DNA of 20,602 bases from Plakobranchus ocellatus (Eukaryota; Mollusca; Gastropoda; Plakobranchidae), in the NCBI GenBank assembly GCA_019648995.1, contig BLXT01001085.1:432382-452983 (forward strand), given 5' to 3'. How positions within the stretch are numbered: the first letter of the stretch is position 1; each line of letters starts with the position of its first letter. The position numbers were made by a program, and so were the translations under genes. Below are positions 1 to 9,605 of this stretch, piece by piece. Under the pieces are notes generated by a model that was not told where the DNA came from, searched no databases, and was given only the letters and a program-made list of their open reading frames with translations.

Positions 1-430
1 AAAAAAAAAAAAAAAAAAAAAAAATGATAATCAGTCTTGCCTATGAGCTTAATCTTATGTTCATGCACCGTTACTGTAAACAAAAAAAATAATGCCGGTA
101 TGGATGAAAATGTGTTTGTGTGTGTATTTTAATATAGATATGTGGATGTATTTTAATATAGATATGTGGATATTACATAATACATATTACATTTAGATTT
201 ATATAATAACCTATACCCATCACATGTATCAGAACACATGCATATCTATTTGACTAAGTAAGGAGCCTAGAGGACATTTTATGAATTGTATGTGTTTCAA
301 AGCAAGATGTCAATTGTGGAGTTAAATCAAGAACTAAAAATTGAATTTTCATTCTAAGCTGCTCGACGCAGTGCACTTGAAATGCTTCATTTTTTAGTCA
401 ATATTATCTCTATGAAAAAGCTCGCCCTTT
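1..430. other. Left-edge AT-rich stretch, presumed upstream of CYRI
   Basis: The window opens with a 24-base A tract. Positions 123-170 hold two exact tandem copies of a 24-bp unit (starts tgtattttaatatag). No coding potential is recognised. It is probably intergenic if the promoter at about 430 is real. Confidence 0.5.
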
Positions 431-436
431 TCTAAC

Positions 437-466
437 CCGGAAGTCTTCGCGTCTTTTGACACCAAT
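437..466 (+). promoter_or_regulatory. Candidate promoter elements: ETS site and CCAAT box
   Basis: CCGGAAGT (437-444) is the classic ETS-family core, and CCAAT (462-466, in ACCAATCC) is an NF-Y-type box 18 bases downstream. Both lie in a stretch (about 420-590) visibly richer in CpG than the AT-rich surroundings. No TATA box is placed convincingly. This is the usual composition of TATA-less animal promoters. The assignment to CYRI is inferred from position, strand and the donor at 609. Confidence 0.4.
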
Positions 467-480
467 CCGCAACCTCAACC

Positions 481-608
481 TGTTGTGCTGTAATGGTCGT
501 ACAGGAAGAATCAAACCTTTTGAAGTCTTGTTTTGATGTTGGAAAAACCACCCGTGCAGTCCCTTGCGGTGGCGTGGCGAAGAAATCATTATTTTGATAG
601 ATCATAAG
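481..608 (+). other. Candidate non-coding first exon of CYRI (5' end approximate)
   Basis: The sequence downstream of the ETS/CCAAT pair is relatively CpG-rich and ends at AAG/GTATGT (donor GT at 609-610), a near-consensus donor. The ATG-bearing exon at 9606 starts with an acceptor 11 bases before its ATG and so needs an upstream exon. This is the best candidate I see, although another could lie outside the window. The transcription start is not determined. It contains a 34-codon upstream reading frame (493-597). Confidence 0.38.
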
Positions 609-1847
609 GTATGTGATGTAATGATTTCATTGCTTGCTTGCTTTTGCATTTTAAAAGCAATTTAAAAGCACTTTATCCTTGCAATAAGGTGAGATTAGAC
701 GTAGCTTTGTCAATTCCATAGTGTTGTCATGCGCTGCAATTGTTTTTGCTTCCTTGTCGACAAGCATGCTTAGATCCACATTCTAATCTTGATGTATTAT
801 TTCGATCTAAAGGACTTAGACTCTGTACATATAATTCTGCGTCTGGAATTATGTCAACATTTATTGATTTTTTTAGGATCAATCCAGACTAGTCCTACTT
901 CAGGGTGTATTAGAATTCAGATTTAATAGGCCTAGGCCTAGGCTACTTGTACTTGCAGGCCAACTTTCTACCCTAGATCTACCTTCATTAGCTAACAACA
1001 AAACGAAGACATTGTGGGTGAAAATTTGTGAAGATATTTGTTTAAGAAGCACTAGATCTAGATCTATTTACATTATAACTTGATAAGTTGGTTTGTGACC
1101 TCTTCATTCTTCGTTAGCCGATTCAGAAAGTCTCTAGATCTAACAGGTGTTGGGCCCATCCCCGTATAAATCCCAGTCTTATCAAGATAGAGAAATTGAA
1201 CACATTTTTTCCCTATTGTCTTGCTTTTGGGATGTTAGATTGGAAGTGTATTCATCCTGGAAGTGCCAAGGCAGTATACAGCCTTGACCTCTTCTGGAGT
1301 TAGATTTAGAAACACACACAGTCATCGAGCCGAGTTGCCGAAATAAAACTAGCTCCAACAAGTGTGGGACTGATCGGAAATAAGAACTTCAATGCATTAC
1401 CTCTTTTTTCCTGTCTGTCTGTTGTTTACTCTCTCTCTTTCTGTCTCTCTCTCTACTGCTCTCATCTTGCTCAGCTCTTTCTTCTTTCACTGAATATATA
1501 TCTCTTTATCTCTTGCTTTATCCCTAATCTCTCCACCCGCTTACTGTCAACAAATTTTCAAGTTCTTTACTTTTTCTATTCTATCTCTATATCTCCCTGC
1601 CCACTTTCTTTAGAAAATTTTACAAGCTTATTTGCTTTGCTCTTACTTCTTTACCTCTCTAACCTTCTTCTTCAATTATTTTAATAACCCCCCCCCCAAA
1701 AAAAAAACAAAAAACAAAAAAAAATGTTGTTTTTAGAGTCGGGTTTAAGTAAATAAAATATTTGAATCAACTCTTAGTCTTTTTTAGAAATTGGGAGCAA
1801 TTTTTATCAATTAAATGTCTGCATAAGAAGATCTAAGCTTACATCTA

Positions 1848-1953
1848 AATGATGATGATAACAACAACGACAACAATAATAACAATAATAATAATATAAT
1901 ATAATAATAATGAGAAGAAGAATGATGATGATGATAATAATAGTAATAATGAT

Positions 1954-1996
<43 letters not shown>

Positions 1997-2034
1997 GTAA
2001 TAATAATAATAATAGTAATAATAATGAGAAAAGG
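1848..2034. repeat. AAT/GAT-type trinucleotide microsatellite
   Basis: Long runs of aat/ata with interspersed gat, gag and tag triplets, including an almost pure (AAT)n block around 1958-2025. The long Leu/Ile/Val-only reverse-strand open frame across it is a by-product of the triplet repeat. Confidence 0.9.
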
Positions 2035-2289
2035 AATAAGAATACCATCATCATTTTAAAAAATACCACCACAGTACAGCAATAGTTGTAGCAGATGTAA
2101 TGCTTAATCACAACAATATTACAATTAGTAATATTTGTTTGAACATTAGCAAAGATGAAGGCATAAAATAAGCATATTTATGGTAGGTAAGGTTTTAGGT
2201 ACCTTCCCAACTAAACAGCAAACAGGCTAAAAGGGTTATAAGAAAAAAAATACAGATGAGTTATATATTTTTTTGTGCCATGAATACAA

Positions 2290-2351
2290 TGAGAGAGAGA
2301 GAGCGCGCGAGAGATGGACAGAAAGAGAAAGGGAGGAAGAGACAGAGAGAT
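2290..2351. repeat. GA-rich low-complexity tract
   Basis: A gagagagagagag run followed by gcgcgcgagaga and a purine-only stretch (gaaagagaaagggaggaagagacagagaga). It is an impure GA microsatellite. Confidence 0.8.
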
Positions 2352-2953
2352 ACTAGCTGCTCAATCCCTAATTTGCTGGATCTTGATTTACTTCAGCTAC
2401 ACGTCTGGTTGCACTTGACTTGTTTCTTAATCTAACATTATCTCATAAAGAGGTTGAGTCTCTACACACGAGCATACACTCTTGACTGGTAGAGGATGAA
2501 TACACTTTGGTAAGCTTAGACACTCTCTCACTTCTTGAATCAACATATGGTATCTGAAGGGAAGTGCTTCCGCCCAGTATATGAGCTATTGGACTCTAGA
2601 TCTAGGGGCACTTCTTTACTGCTAAGACTATACTAAAGCTACTAACTAGGCCTATACTCATGGACAAAACTAAGTATTCTATATCTAGGGAGGCAACCAA
2701 TGGTCAGACAAAGACAAGCAGAATTACTAGGACAATAGGAAAGCAATTTGTCCCAATCTAGGACTAGGAGCCCCGCTCTGACTAGATGAAAGCATGTACA
2801 ACTTATGATTTAATAGCTTGCCTGCAAAAAGCTCTTCTCTGAATAAAAGAAAGCAAACTGAAGGTTGGAACAGGTACAAATGAGAACACATGTGACTGCC
2901 TTCAGCTCAGCTTGAAAAATCTGACACGCATGATACCATGATCAATGCTATCC

Positions 2954-3120
2954 TGTTCGCGCTCTGTTCTTAAAGCTCACCGCCGATTTTTTCAAAATTC
3001 GCCAAATATTTTCGCCAAGGCTCCCTAGATTTTATTCTGCATTTTTAGGACACAAAAAGTTTTTCCAAATTATAAGTGAGGCTGAATCCCCACCAAGATG
3101 GGATGTTCCAAGAGCGAACA
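2954..3120. repeat. Possible small inverted-repeat (MITE-like) element, ~167 bp
   Basis: The left end TGTTCGCGCTCTGTTC and the reverse complement of the right end, TGTTCGCTCTTGGAACA, match apart from a CG insertion and a few changes. The interior is AT-rich with several cgcc/tcgcc motifs. No target-site duplication is clear, so the mobile-element reading is tentative. Confidence 0.25.
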
Positions 3121-3719
3121 TAAAATGTAATAGCAGTTCCCTTCATGTGCCTAAGGAAGTTTTGCATTAATAGATTAATTGTATGAAAAGCACCAGTAAC
3201 TAATAATGGAGTTTGGTTATTTTAGTATGGTTGACTTGCAGAGAAATCTTATGTTCATCTCTTTTTTTCTTTTGAGGACGAATAATAGTCACAGTGGAGA
3301 AACAATAGTCAGATGAATAATAATACTTTTTTTTTTTCTCAACCATCAACCTGTAAATATAGGATGATATTGGTGTTGACCCAGCATTTGTATTCAGTTG
3401 ATATTAAAACTCAGAACATGATCACACCTAGCTGGGGAGAAAGTGTTACTGACCTTGAAGAGCAGACAAAGCAGCTTGCTCTTGAAAAGTGAAAAGACAA
3501 GAAAAGACTGTGTGTCTGTCTTGGACTTGCGTAGCAGGCCATTCTTTGCTTTCTGTCTACCTGTAACCACTAGGTTTGGTCTAAATTTGATTGCTTATCT
3601 GTGGGCCAATTGGTGAAGCATGTAAATTTATATAATAATACATACTTTGGGCTAGGTCTACTCTTTCTTGATCTGTGTCCTGTATGAAGGAATCAATTCA
3701 AATAAATGGGGCATGATGT

Positions 3720-4521
3720 TTATGGGCCATAAAGAAAGGATGAAGTATTTTGAACTGATCTAAAGTGCTTTTGATTTTCAATAGACTTGTACCAATTCTT
3801 TAGTAAGCGAGCAAGAGAGACTGTATATGACATTGGCTTTGTCAAAGACCGTAGAAAAATTGACGAAGTGGAAATGCAAGTTTTTCGTATTCTATATTCC
3901 TTTCCATAAGCACTGACAAAGTGATTATTGCATTTTTAGCTCCTTTATGGAGCACAAAACCAAACTGTTCAGTTGATATTTAAGACTCTTGCGTGTTCTA
4001 TGCATCAAAACTCTCAGAAAGACTTTGATAAAGTCCTCATTAAACGGATCGCCCAATGCAGTTTACATTCTGTTGCCCCAAGTGTTTTAGGCAGTGCTAT
4101 AAAAACAGATTTACAAAGATCTTTTTCAATAAATATTACTGTCACATAAAGTGTCTCTAAAGGAGTTTTGTTGTAATCTCTATTTCTAAATTATCTAAGG
4201 CTGTAATTATTTCAGGTTTGGTCCTGTGGCTTTTCCATTTTTCATTTCTTTTATTGCTACCTCTACCTTTTCTTTTCGGTTTGTATTGTTAGAGCCAGTA
4301 ACTTTCTCTTTATTTCAGGTTTTCACTCCTGTCATCTTTTAAAAAAGATCTTCAACAAAATGTATCTGTTCAATGCTTCTTCTTTTCCATCAACATTGTT
4401 TTAATTTTTTTATTTGATGGGGTGAGGGCTGCTGCTTTTGATTTTCTTAGCTCTCATATGTTAATTTTAGAATGCAATAATTTTACTGTCTATATTTTTG
4501 TTTTACTCCATTTCCTGATAT
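3720..4521 (-). mobile_element. Decayed LINE (non-LTR retrotransposon), reverse-transcriptase part
   Basis: Read on the minus strand with several frameshifts and stops, this encodes recognisable RT landmarks in order: VEVAIKEMKNGKATGPN (about 4268-4219), a GATECKLHWAIRLMRTLSKS block (about 4081-4021), LMERNIEYE, and NFSTVFDKAN (3862-3833), a form of the RT motif F-x-D-x-x-KAFD. The segment 4312-4521 is the linker between endonuclease and RT and occurs again at 5660-5874. The 3' end of the element is missing. The block style suggests an APE-type LINE of the kind common in molluscs; the exact clade is not assigned. It is inactive, as both frame and ends are broken. Confidence 0.8.
4312..4521. 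repeat. Left copy of ~210-bp direct repeat (LINE segment)
   Basis: It starts ATTTCAGGTTTTCACTCCTG and ends TTTCCTGATAT. It matches 5660-5874 in the same orientation with modest divergence and small indels. Together the copies bracket the duplicated CYRI fragment. Confidence 0.85.
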
Positions 4522-5291
4522 CCCAGCAACTAAAGAACTTAGGTGTGAGGTCAGAAAAGGAAATATTGTAAGAGAGTTTTTCAAATAAGTCCTTTGCTAA
4601 CATCTCACAAAGTTAGAATTTATTGGGTGAAAAAGTAAGGAAATCTGTTGGTTTCAAAAACAAAAATAAAATTTTTAGATGGCAGCCTCACCATAGGATT
4701 TTCTTCCTTCAAATTTGTTTCTGCTAATTTTGAATATAGCCTGTATTACTTTTTATTAGTAAAGCTGTTTTAAGGTTTGATGAAAATCTTAAAAAGAAAG
4801 GTCTTAGTTAGAACTTTCCATTACAGATTCAGCAACAGCAAAAAAAGTTTGGAAACCCAAAAGTAAATACAAATTATGAAACTTTTAAAAGAAGTCTTTG
4901 AAGATAGAGTTGAATGTAAGTTGACATTTGGAATCCCAGGAGCTAAAGAGTTAAAAAGTGTGAGGTCAGAAAAGAGAATATTGGCCATGTAGGCCTACTT
5001 TACTATTCATAATTACAAATAACCTGATTTCTTGATATTTCAAATCAATGAATCTGCATTGGGAAACATTAAAGTCAACATTAATTAAGAAATATGTCTG
5101 AAACCAATCCTAAATGAGTCAGATGAAGCAAAAAAGGGTCTGGCAAAAAGCAAACTTTAAATTTTGGAGAAAAAAAATTAAACAGAGATCAGAGAACAAA
5201 GACTTAATTTACAGTTTTTACACCCTTACAAGAGTAATTGATGACAATTCTACCATCTGAAATATAATGTAGGAAAAAAATGGGAGCAGTG

Positions 5292-5411
5292 ACTCATTTG
5301 GACTTGATTCAGGTCATGATTTAACCAAATCGGGGCCTTCATGCTTTACTAACTCATTTGGTCTAGATTCAGGTCATGTATTTGACCAAATTGGGCCTTT
5401 ACACTTTGGCT
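5292..5411. repeat. 60-bp tandem duplication inside the intron-1 copy
   Basis: Two units start actcatttgg (5292 and 5352), each containing gattcaggtcatg, accaaat and gggcctt. The paralogous intron-2 segment has only one such unit (about 12055-12112), so this duplication arose after the copying event or was lost from the source. Confidence 0.8.
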
Positions 5412-5609
5412 TTCGAAGTCAACTTCCCTTGTGTCTCTGTTTTTCTTCAAAATTACTGATCTTAACAAATACATTCAGATTCTCACGGCAAATAATATTG
5501 GCAAGAGAGATATTGAGTTACTTCATTAACATTATTCAAGTTCTAGAAACTCAGCATGCCTATTTTGGCTTTTTTTTAAGGCATCTGTTCCATCCTTCCA
5601 AGATTTTAG

Positions 5610-5659
5610 ATGCTGAAGGACAGATAATGAGCGAAGAGTGTAGAAACTTGTCAAACCTG
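5610..5659 (+). pseudogene. Pseudo-exon: decayed copy of the 5' part of CYRI exon 2
   Basis: After an intact-looking ttttag acceptor (ending 5609), 50 bases match exon 2 bases 12308-12358 (ATGCTGA, GACAGAT, GAGCGAAGAGTGT, GAA, CTTGTCAAA, CTG). One base is deleted in the gcc of exon 2, shifting the frame, and the TGG codon is now TAG. The homology stops abruptly at 5659, where LINE sequence begins, so the copy lacks the rest of the exon and its donor. It lies upstream of the CYRI start codon and cannot encode protein. Confidence 0.82.
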
Positions 5660-5874
5660 ATTTCAGGTTTTCACTCCTGTCGTCTTTTAAAAAAAAACCC
5701 TTCAACTTAATCTATCTGTTTAGTAATTTCTTCTTTTCCATTAACATAATTTCAATTTTTTTTTTTATTTGATGCGATGAGGGTTGCTGCTTTTGATTTT
5801 CTTACACCTCACATGTTAATTTTAGCACGCCTGAACTTAATGTCTGTATTTTTGCTTACTCTTTTTCCTGATAT
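5660..5874. repeat. Right copy of ~210-bp direct repeat (LINE segment)
   Basis: Same start (ATTTCAGGTTTTCACTCCTG) and same end (TTTCCTGATAT) as 4312-4521. To the right it continues as normal LINE sequence. To the left it abuts the exon-2-derived pseudo-exon without any linker. Confidence 0.85.
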
Positions 5875-6545
5875 TGTTGACTGATCCACTGTTCTTGTAC
5901 CTCATTACATTTCATGTTGATCTTTTTGTTTGTGTATTTGTAGTAGTATTTGGCTTCTTTAAGTTTCTAACTTGCACCTCCATAAAATCTAGTACTTCTT
6001 TGTTCGTCCATTTCTTATGCTCTCTTGTATCCTTTATGGTAATATGGTAATGTTTTCCACTATGGCTTTATTTAGAGATTTTTTCATTCCTGACCATTCT
6101 TCTTCTACTTCTGAATTGTTTTTTAGAATCTCTTTTTTGTTGTGCATAGTTACAGCGATTTTGTCTCGTAGGTTTTCATAAGATTTTAGGATTGGTTTTT
6201 GCCTTTATTATTTTCTTAAGTTTTATCTCAGATTTACACATGACAAATGTGTTCTGAATCACTCTCAACCCCTGGCAATGATTTGCATGTTGTTCTGATG
6301 GAGCTTCAAAATCTTTTTTGAATAATGATAGATCTGTTTTGTTTCTAGTTTTGCCAATGGGGCTCTTCCATATCCTCTGGTTTTGATGTCAAGTGTTTGC
6401 GATGGTAAAATCATTGATTTCTCCCATTATTATCATAATGTCACAGGATTTTAGATAACCCTTAGCTCCTATATTTCTTCATGAATTTTCTACTTCTTCA
6501 TTTTCATTTTGGGTTATTAGAGTGTGTGTTTTAATTTTGATTTAA
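5660..6545 (-). mobile_element. Decayed LINE, endonuclease and linker part (same element)
   Basis: On the minus strand it reads IIMGEINDF (about 6440-6411; compare the endonuclease motif I-I-x-GDFN), then LKNNSEVEEEWSGMKKSLNK and HKKWTNKEVLDFMEVQV (about 6019-5973; compare the R/K-KKW-T-x-E-x-LD block found before RT in many LINEs), then linker similar to NGKEEI. It continues logically into the RT part at 4311, so the two pieces are one insertion split by the 1.14-kb segment at 4522-5659. The upstream limit near 6545 is approximate. Confidence 0.68.
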
Positions 6546-8489
6546 CAGTTTTGCTGCTAGTTTAGCTACAACCACTCTATCTTGAGAGTATTTAAGTTAT
6601 CATCAGAAGAACACAGGCCTCAATGAATGGGCAATTCCATTATTTATGGTAATGCAAGATGTTAAATATTGTGATTGACTGGTCCAAAAAGTAGCAGCCA
6701 AAAAACATGGTAGATTCAGAGCTGGCTAATTAAGTTGAACAACATATGCTTGCAACCCGGCTACCTCTTTGCAACTTGTAGGAAAGTTGCTCATTTGCTA
6801 CAGAAAGTGAATTTCTGTTACTTACATTTTTTTTTTGTGTGTTTTTTTAAGAGCTTTCGACTATTGCTTCTTCTTATCCCTTGGCAGTGTTTTTGTCAGT
6901 GATGCTTAATGTGTGTCTCCATGTAGACATGTCGGATTTTGAAATCTCTTGTAAATTTGTATTTGTTCCTGAGCCAAGTGTGTCAGTGTTATTTTATCTC
7001 CCAAGTTACTTTTTAAACTTTCAATGCCTGTACTTCAAGTTAACCAGGTGAAAATGTTCATCTAAGGGTGACACTGTAATGCTGGATTCTTATCTTTCCT
7101 GTTCCTCTTCATCCTCTTGCTAGATAACTTTCCTCCTTTTTTTTTCAGATCACCAATTTATTTTTCTTCCTTTTTTTTTTTTCAAGAAAAGAAAATATTA
7201 ATTTATAATCCTAAATCTAGAAAAATTAGAAGCTCTGTGTTGCCTGGCTGAGAATAATACCTCTCTAGATGTTTTTATCTAGAAAGATATTTCCATTGTG
7301 TAGGACTCCTTGACATTCAAGGAAGATTAATAACGCTCATCACGGGGGAGGTCCCTCTATTCTTTGTTTTATGCCATTATTTTCTTTCACCTAAGTGGGC
7401 ATTTCCATGAGCGTTTTTTTTTGTTTGTTTGTTTAAAACTCATGTCTTACAATAACCTTTTGGGCCAAGAAAACTCTCTAATCATCATCCTAAACCAGGG
7501 GAAAATGACACTTGTCTTTTTCTTAATTTCTTTTTTTTTTTGTCTTTACAAAAAGTTTCTCAAGTCAAAGCTGAATCAAACAAATATCCTTATTTGATAT
7601 TTTGTGGTTTGCTTTTTGAAGTATAGAATTCAATTAACAATGATATCATGTCTCATGGGAATTAAATAGGTTAGATTGTAAGGTTTCAAAATACATATAT
7701 TATAGACCTGTCCTAATACATTTGACTATAGACCCATCCTGATGAGTCAAATTTTATGTCCATAAAACTTTTGGAATAAAGGATTATACTTTTTTAAAAA
7801 TGTTTTTTTTCCACAAGTCAAAAATCCTTTTTTTATTGTTGAGAATCAACACAACTCCATCCAGTTTTCACACTCTCAAATCTCACAGGAAGAGCTTTCA
7901 GGTCGATTCAGTCGTTTAAAATGTAACTCCTGATTTATGCAAACTTATCTCGAGACACATACTTGGCTGGATGTTTTCTTTAAGGGGCATATTTTCGCCC
8001 TTAAGTGCAAACCCACCAACCTTTTCTGCCATGTGCGCTGTTTTCAAAACAACGATTGTGGAACTTTTATGTCAAGTTTTCAAGTTCATTCTATTCAGGC
8101 AATGAAAAAATTCCTTTAGGACAGAATTACAGTGATAGATTAAGTAGCAGTAAAGAAGCATATCCATGCTGAAAGAAAATTTCAAATCTCTTTTATACTT
8201 TGCTGAAAGCATTTTTAACTGCCGGAGGAAAATTTGGTTTGTGCTGTCACAGAGCTAACATAATGTGTTCAGAAACTCACTTTTTGAGGGTACCCTTTCT
8301 CGAGAGATCTTGGTAAATGCTATAATGGAACATTATAGTTTGAATAAAATTTGGATACAAGGACAAAAAAGTTTGGCGACACATCTAAGGGAAATGTCAC
8401 AAATAAGGACAGCATTATTTGTCTGTAAGAAATGCAGCCTAAATAAAGTTTGATTTGACTGCTCTTAAAAAAATTCGTTTAAGAAAAAA

Positions 8490-8740
8490 AAAGTGAATTC
8501 AATACTGACTAACAAACATAAATAGGGACATAAAAACAAGGGTGATGAAAACATATGTATGGTCAGTGCTATCATATGGAAAATAGTATTGGACAATACT
8601 GAGAGAAAGTTGGAAGCAGTAGAGAAGGGGTTTCTTAGAAGAATAACGAGGATATCATGAATGGAAGAAAGTCCAGAGACTTTTCATGAAAGAATAACTC
8701 ATGGAAAGTCTTAATTCATGGGTAGTAGGGAATGGTAGCA
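8490..8740 (+). mobile_element. LINE remnant, C-terminal reverse-transcriptase region
   Basis: Forward-strand fragments in more than one frame read NSILTNKHK, then IKTRVMKTYVWSVLSYG, WTILRES, then FLRRITRIS and a MEESPETFHERITHG-like tail. This is the typical end of a LINE RT (KTYVWSVLLYGCE-WTI...RRM-KISW). Stops and shifts show it is dead. It may belong to the same family as the reverse-strand LINE at 3720-6545, of which this region is missing, but it is a separate insertion in the opposite orientation. Confidence 0.7.
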
Positions 8741-9605
8741 ACATCAGGCTTATATTAAGATTAAGTGAGAACACTTTAAAGTCCTATGACTCAAAGTCTT
8801 TACTCACTGGCCAGTGAAAATGGTAGCAACAATAGGTTTGTTTGGTTAAGTGGGGACAGGTTTGAGTGGAGAACCATGGTTGTCAAATTGTGTTCCAGAC
8901 AGAAGTTACAGAAGAAGAAGAAAAGCGGCCTTGTGTTTAAAAGAAACGAGTGGCCGTGGCTCTTTGATGCAGCAGCTGGCAATCATGAATTTTTAAAAAA
9001 TGAAATGAATCATGCAATATGTATTATGTACTGTTTATTAAGATACTCGCACAGAAGGTGATACAGTGAGTTGAAAAAATCTGGTATTCAATAAATTTTG
9101 ATAGAGCAATTAATCTTCTTTTTTTTTTTTCAGAATGCTGGTTTCTTGTCATTTTTAAATTAACATGGTAGTTTTGTCTTTACTTTGATCATGTGCACTT
9201 GAAAAAAAAAACCAAACAATTTATGGTCGCAATGGATTGTTACAGATTATTTTTGTCAGGCAATTTAACAAATTTTTTTTGGAGCAGGTGATGTAAGGGC
9301 TCCCTCTGATCGTCATCAAGTAGTTAATACTGTATGGCCCCACTCTAACAACAGCAGGAGGAATTAATTATAGACATGAAAATAAATGTGCTGCTGCAAG
9401 TATGTGAAGATAGTATTTATTATGAATAATAATCTTTTCTTACACAACTTTTACCAGTAACTTCTATTGCTATTGCTGCTTCCAACACTAGAACTTTTCC
9501 TGCAACAGCCTCTATCCCCCATAATCTTCTTAAAAAGCTTTTTTGAATATAAGACACCAGTGATTCTCAATCTGTCTAATGACAGTCTTTTTATTTTTAT
9601 TTCAG

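Larger units (their letters stand above)
4522..5659 (+). repeat. Duplicated CYRI segment (intron plus part of exon 2) in intron 1
   Basis: Positions 4565-5659 are a diverged, collinear copy of 11307-12358. Shared strings include gatggcagcctcaccata (4679 / 11421), ccaatcctaaatgagtcag (5105 / 11840), aaaaagggtctggcaaaaag (5132 / 11866) and ttcgaagtcaacttccct (5412 / 12112). The first ~45 bases (4520-4567) instead match an internal piece, 11674-11723, so the left end is a composite. Compared with the source, this copy has an extra ~60-bp tandem duplication (5292-5411). Confidence 0.85.
609..9605 (+). other. Presumed CYRI intron 1 (about 9 kb), repeat-rich
   Basis: The stretch runs from the GTATGT donor at 609 to the ttatttttatttcag acceptor ending at 9605. 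It holds microsatellites (1848-2034, 2290-2351), LINE remnants on both strands, and a duplicated gene fragment. The following stretches have no gene or family I recognise: 610-1847, 2360-2950, 3121-3719, 6546-8489 and 8741-9600. Short open frames there are low-complexity or lack recognisable similarity. Palindromic strings typical of gastropod DNA occur at 927-942 (TAGGCC repeats) and 1053-1066 (TAGATC repeats). The intron assignment depends on the candidate first exon. Confidence 0.4.

Noticed and set aside
1364-1684. 106-codon forward open frame rich in Leu, Ser and Phe
   Set aside because: It is a pyrimidine-rich low-complexity stretch with no recognisable similarity or start context, and lies within the presumed first intron.
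1845-2111. Reverse-strand frame of Leu/Ile/Val runs
   Set aside because: It is produced entirely by the AAT/GAT trinucleotide microsatellite.
5429-5710. 93-codon forward frame
   Set aside because: It crosses the junction between the duplicated CYRI intron fragment, the frameshifted pseudo-exon and reverse-strand LINE sequence, so it is a chance frame.
8786-9061. 91-codon forward frame downstream of the LINE remnant
   Set aside because: No family similarity recognised. It may include decayed LINE tail, but no motif supports a protein.
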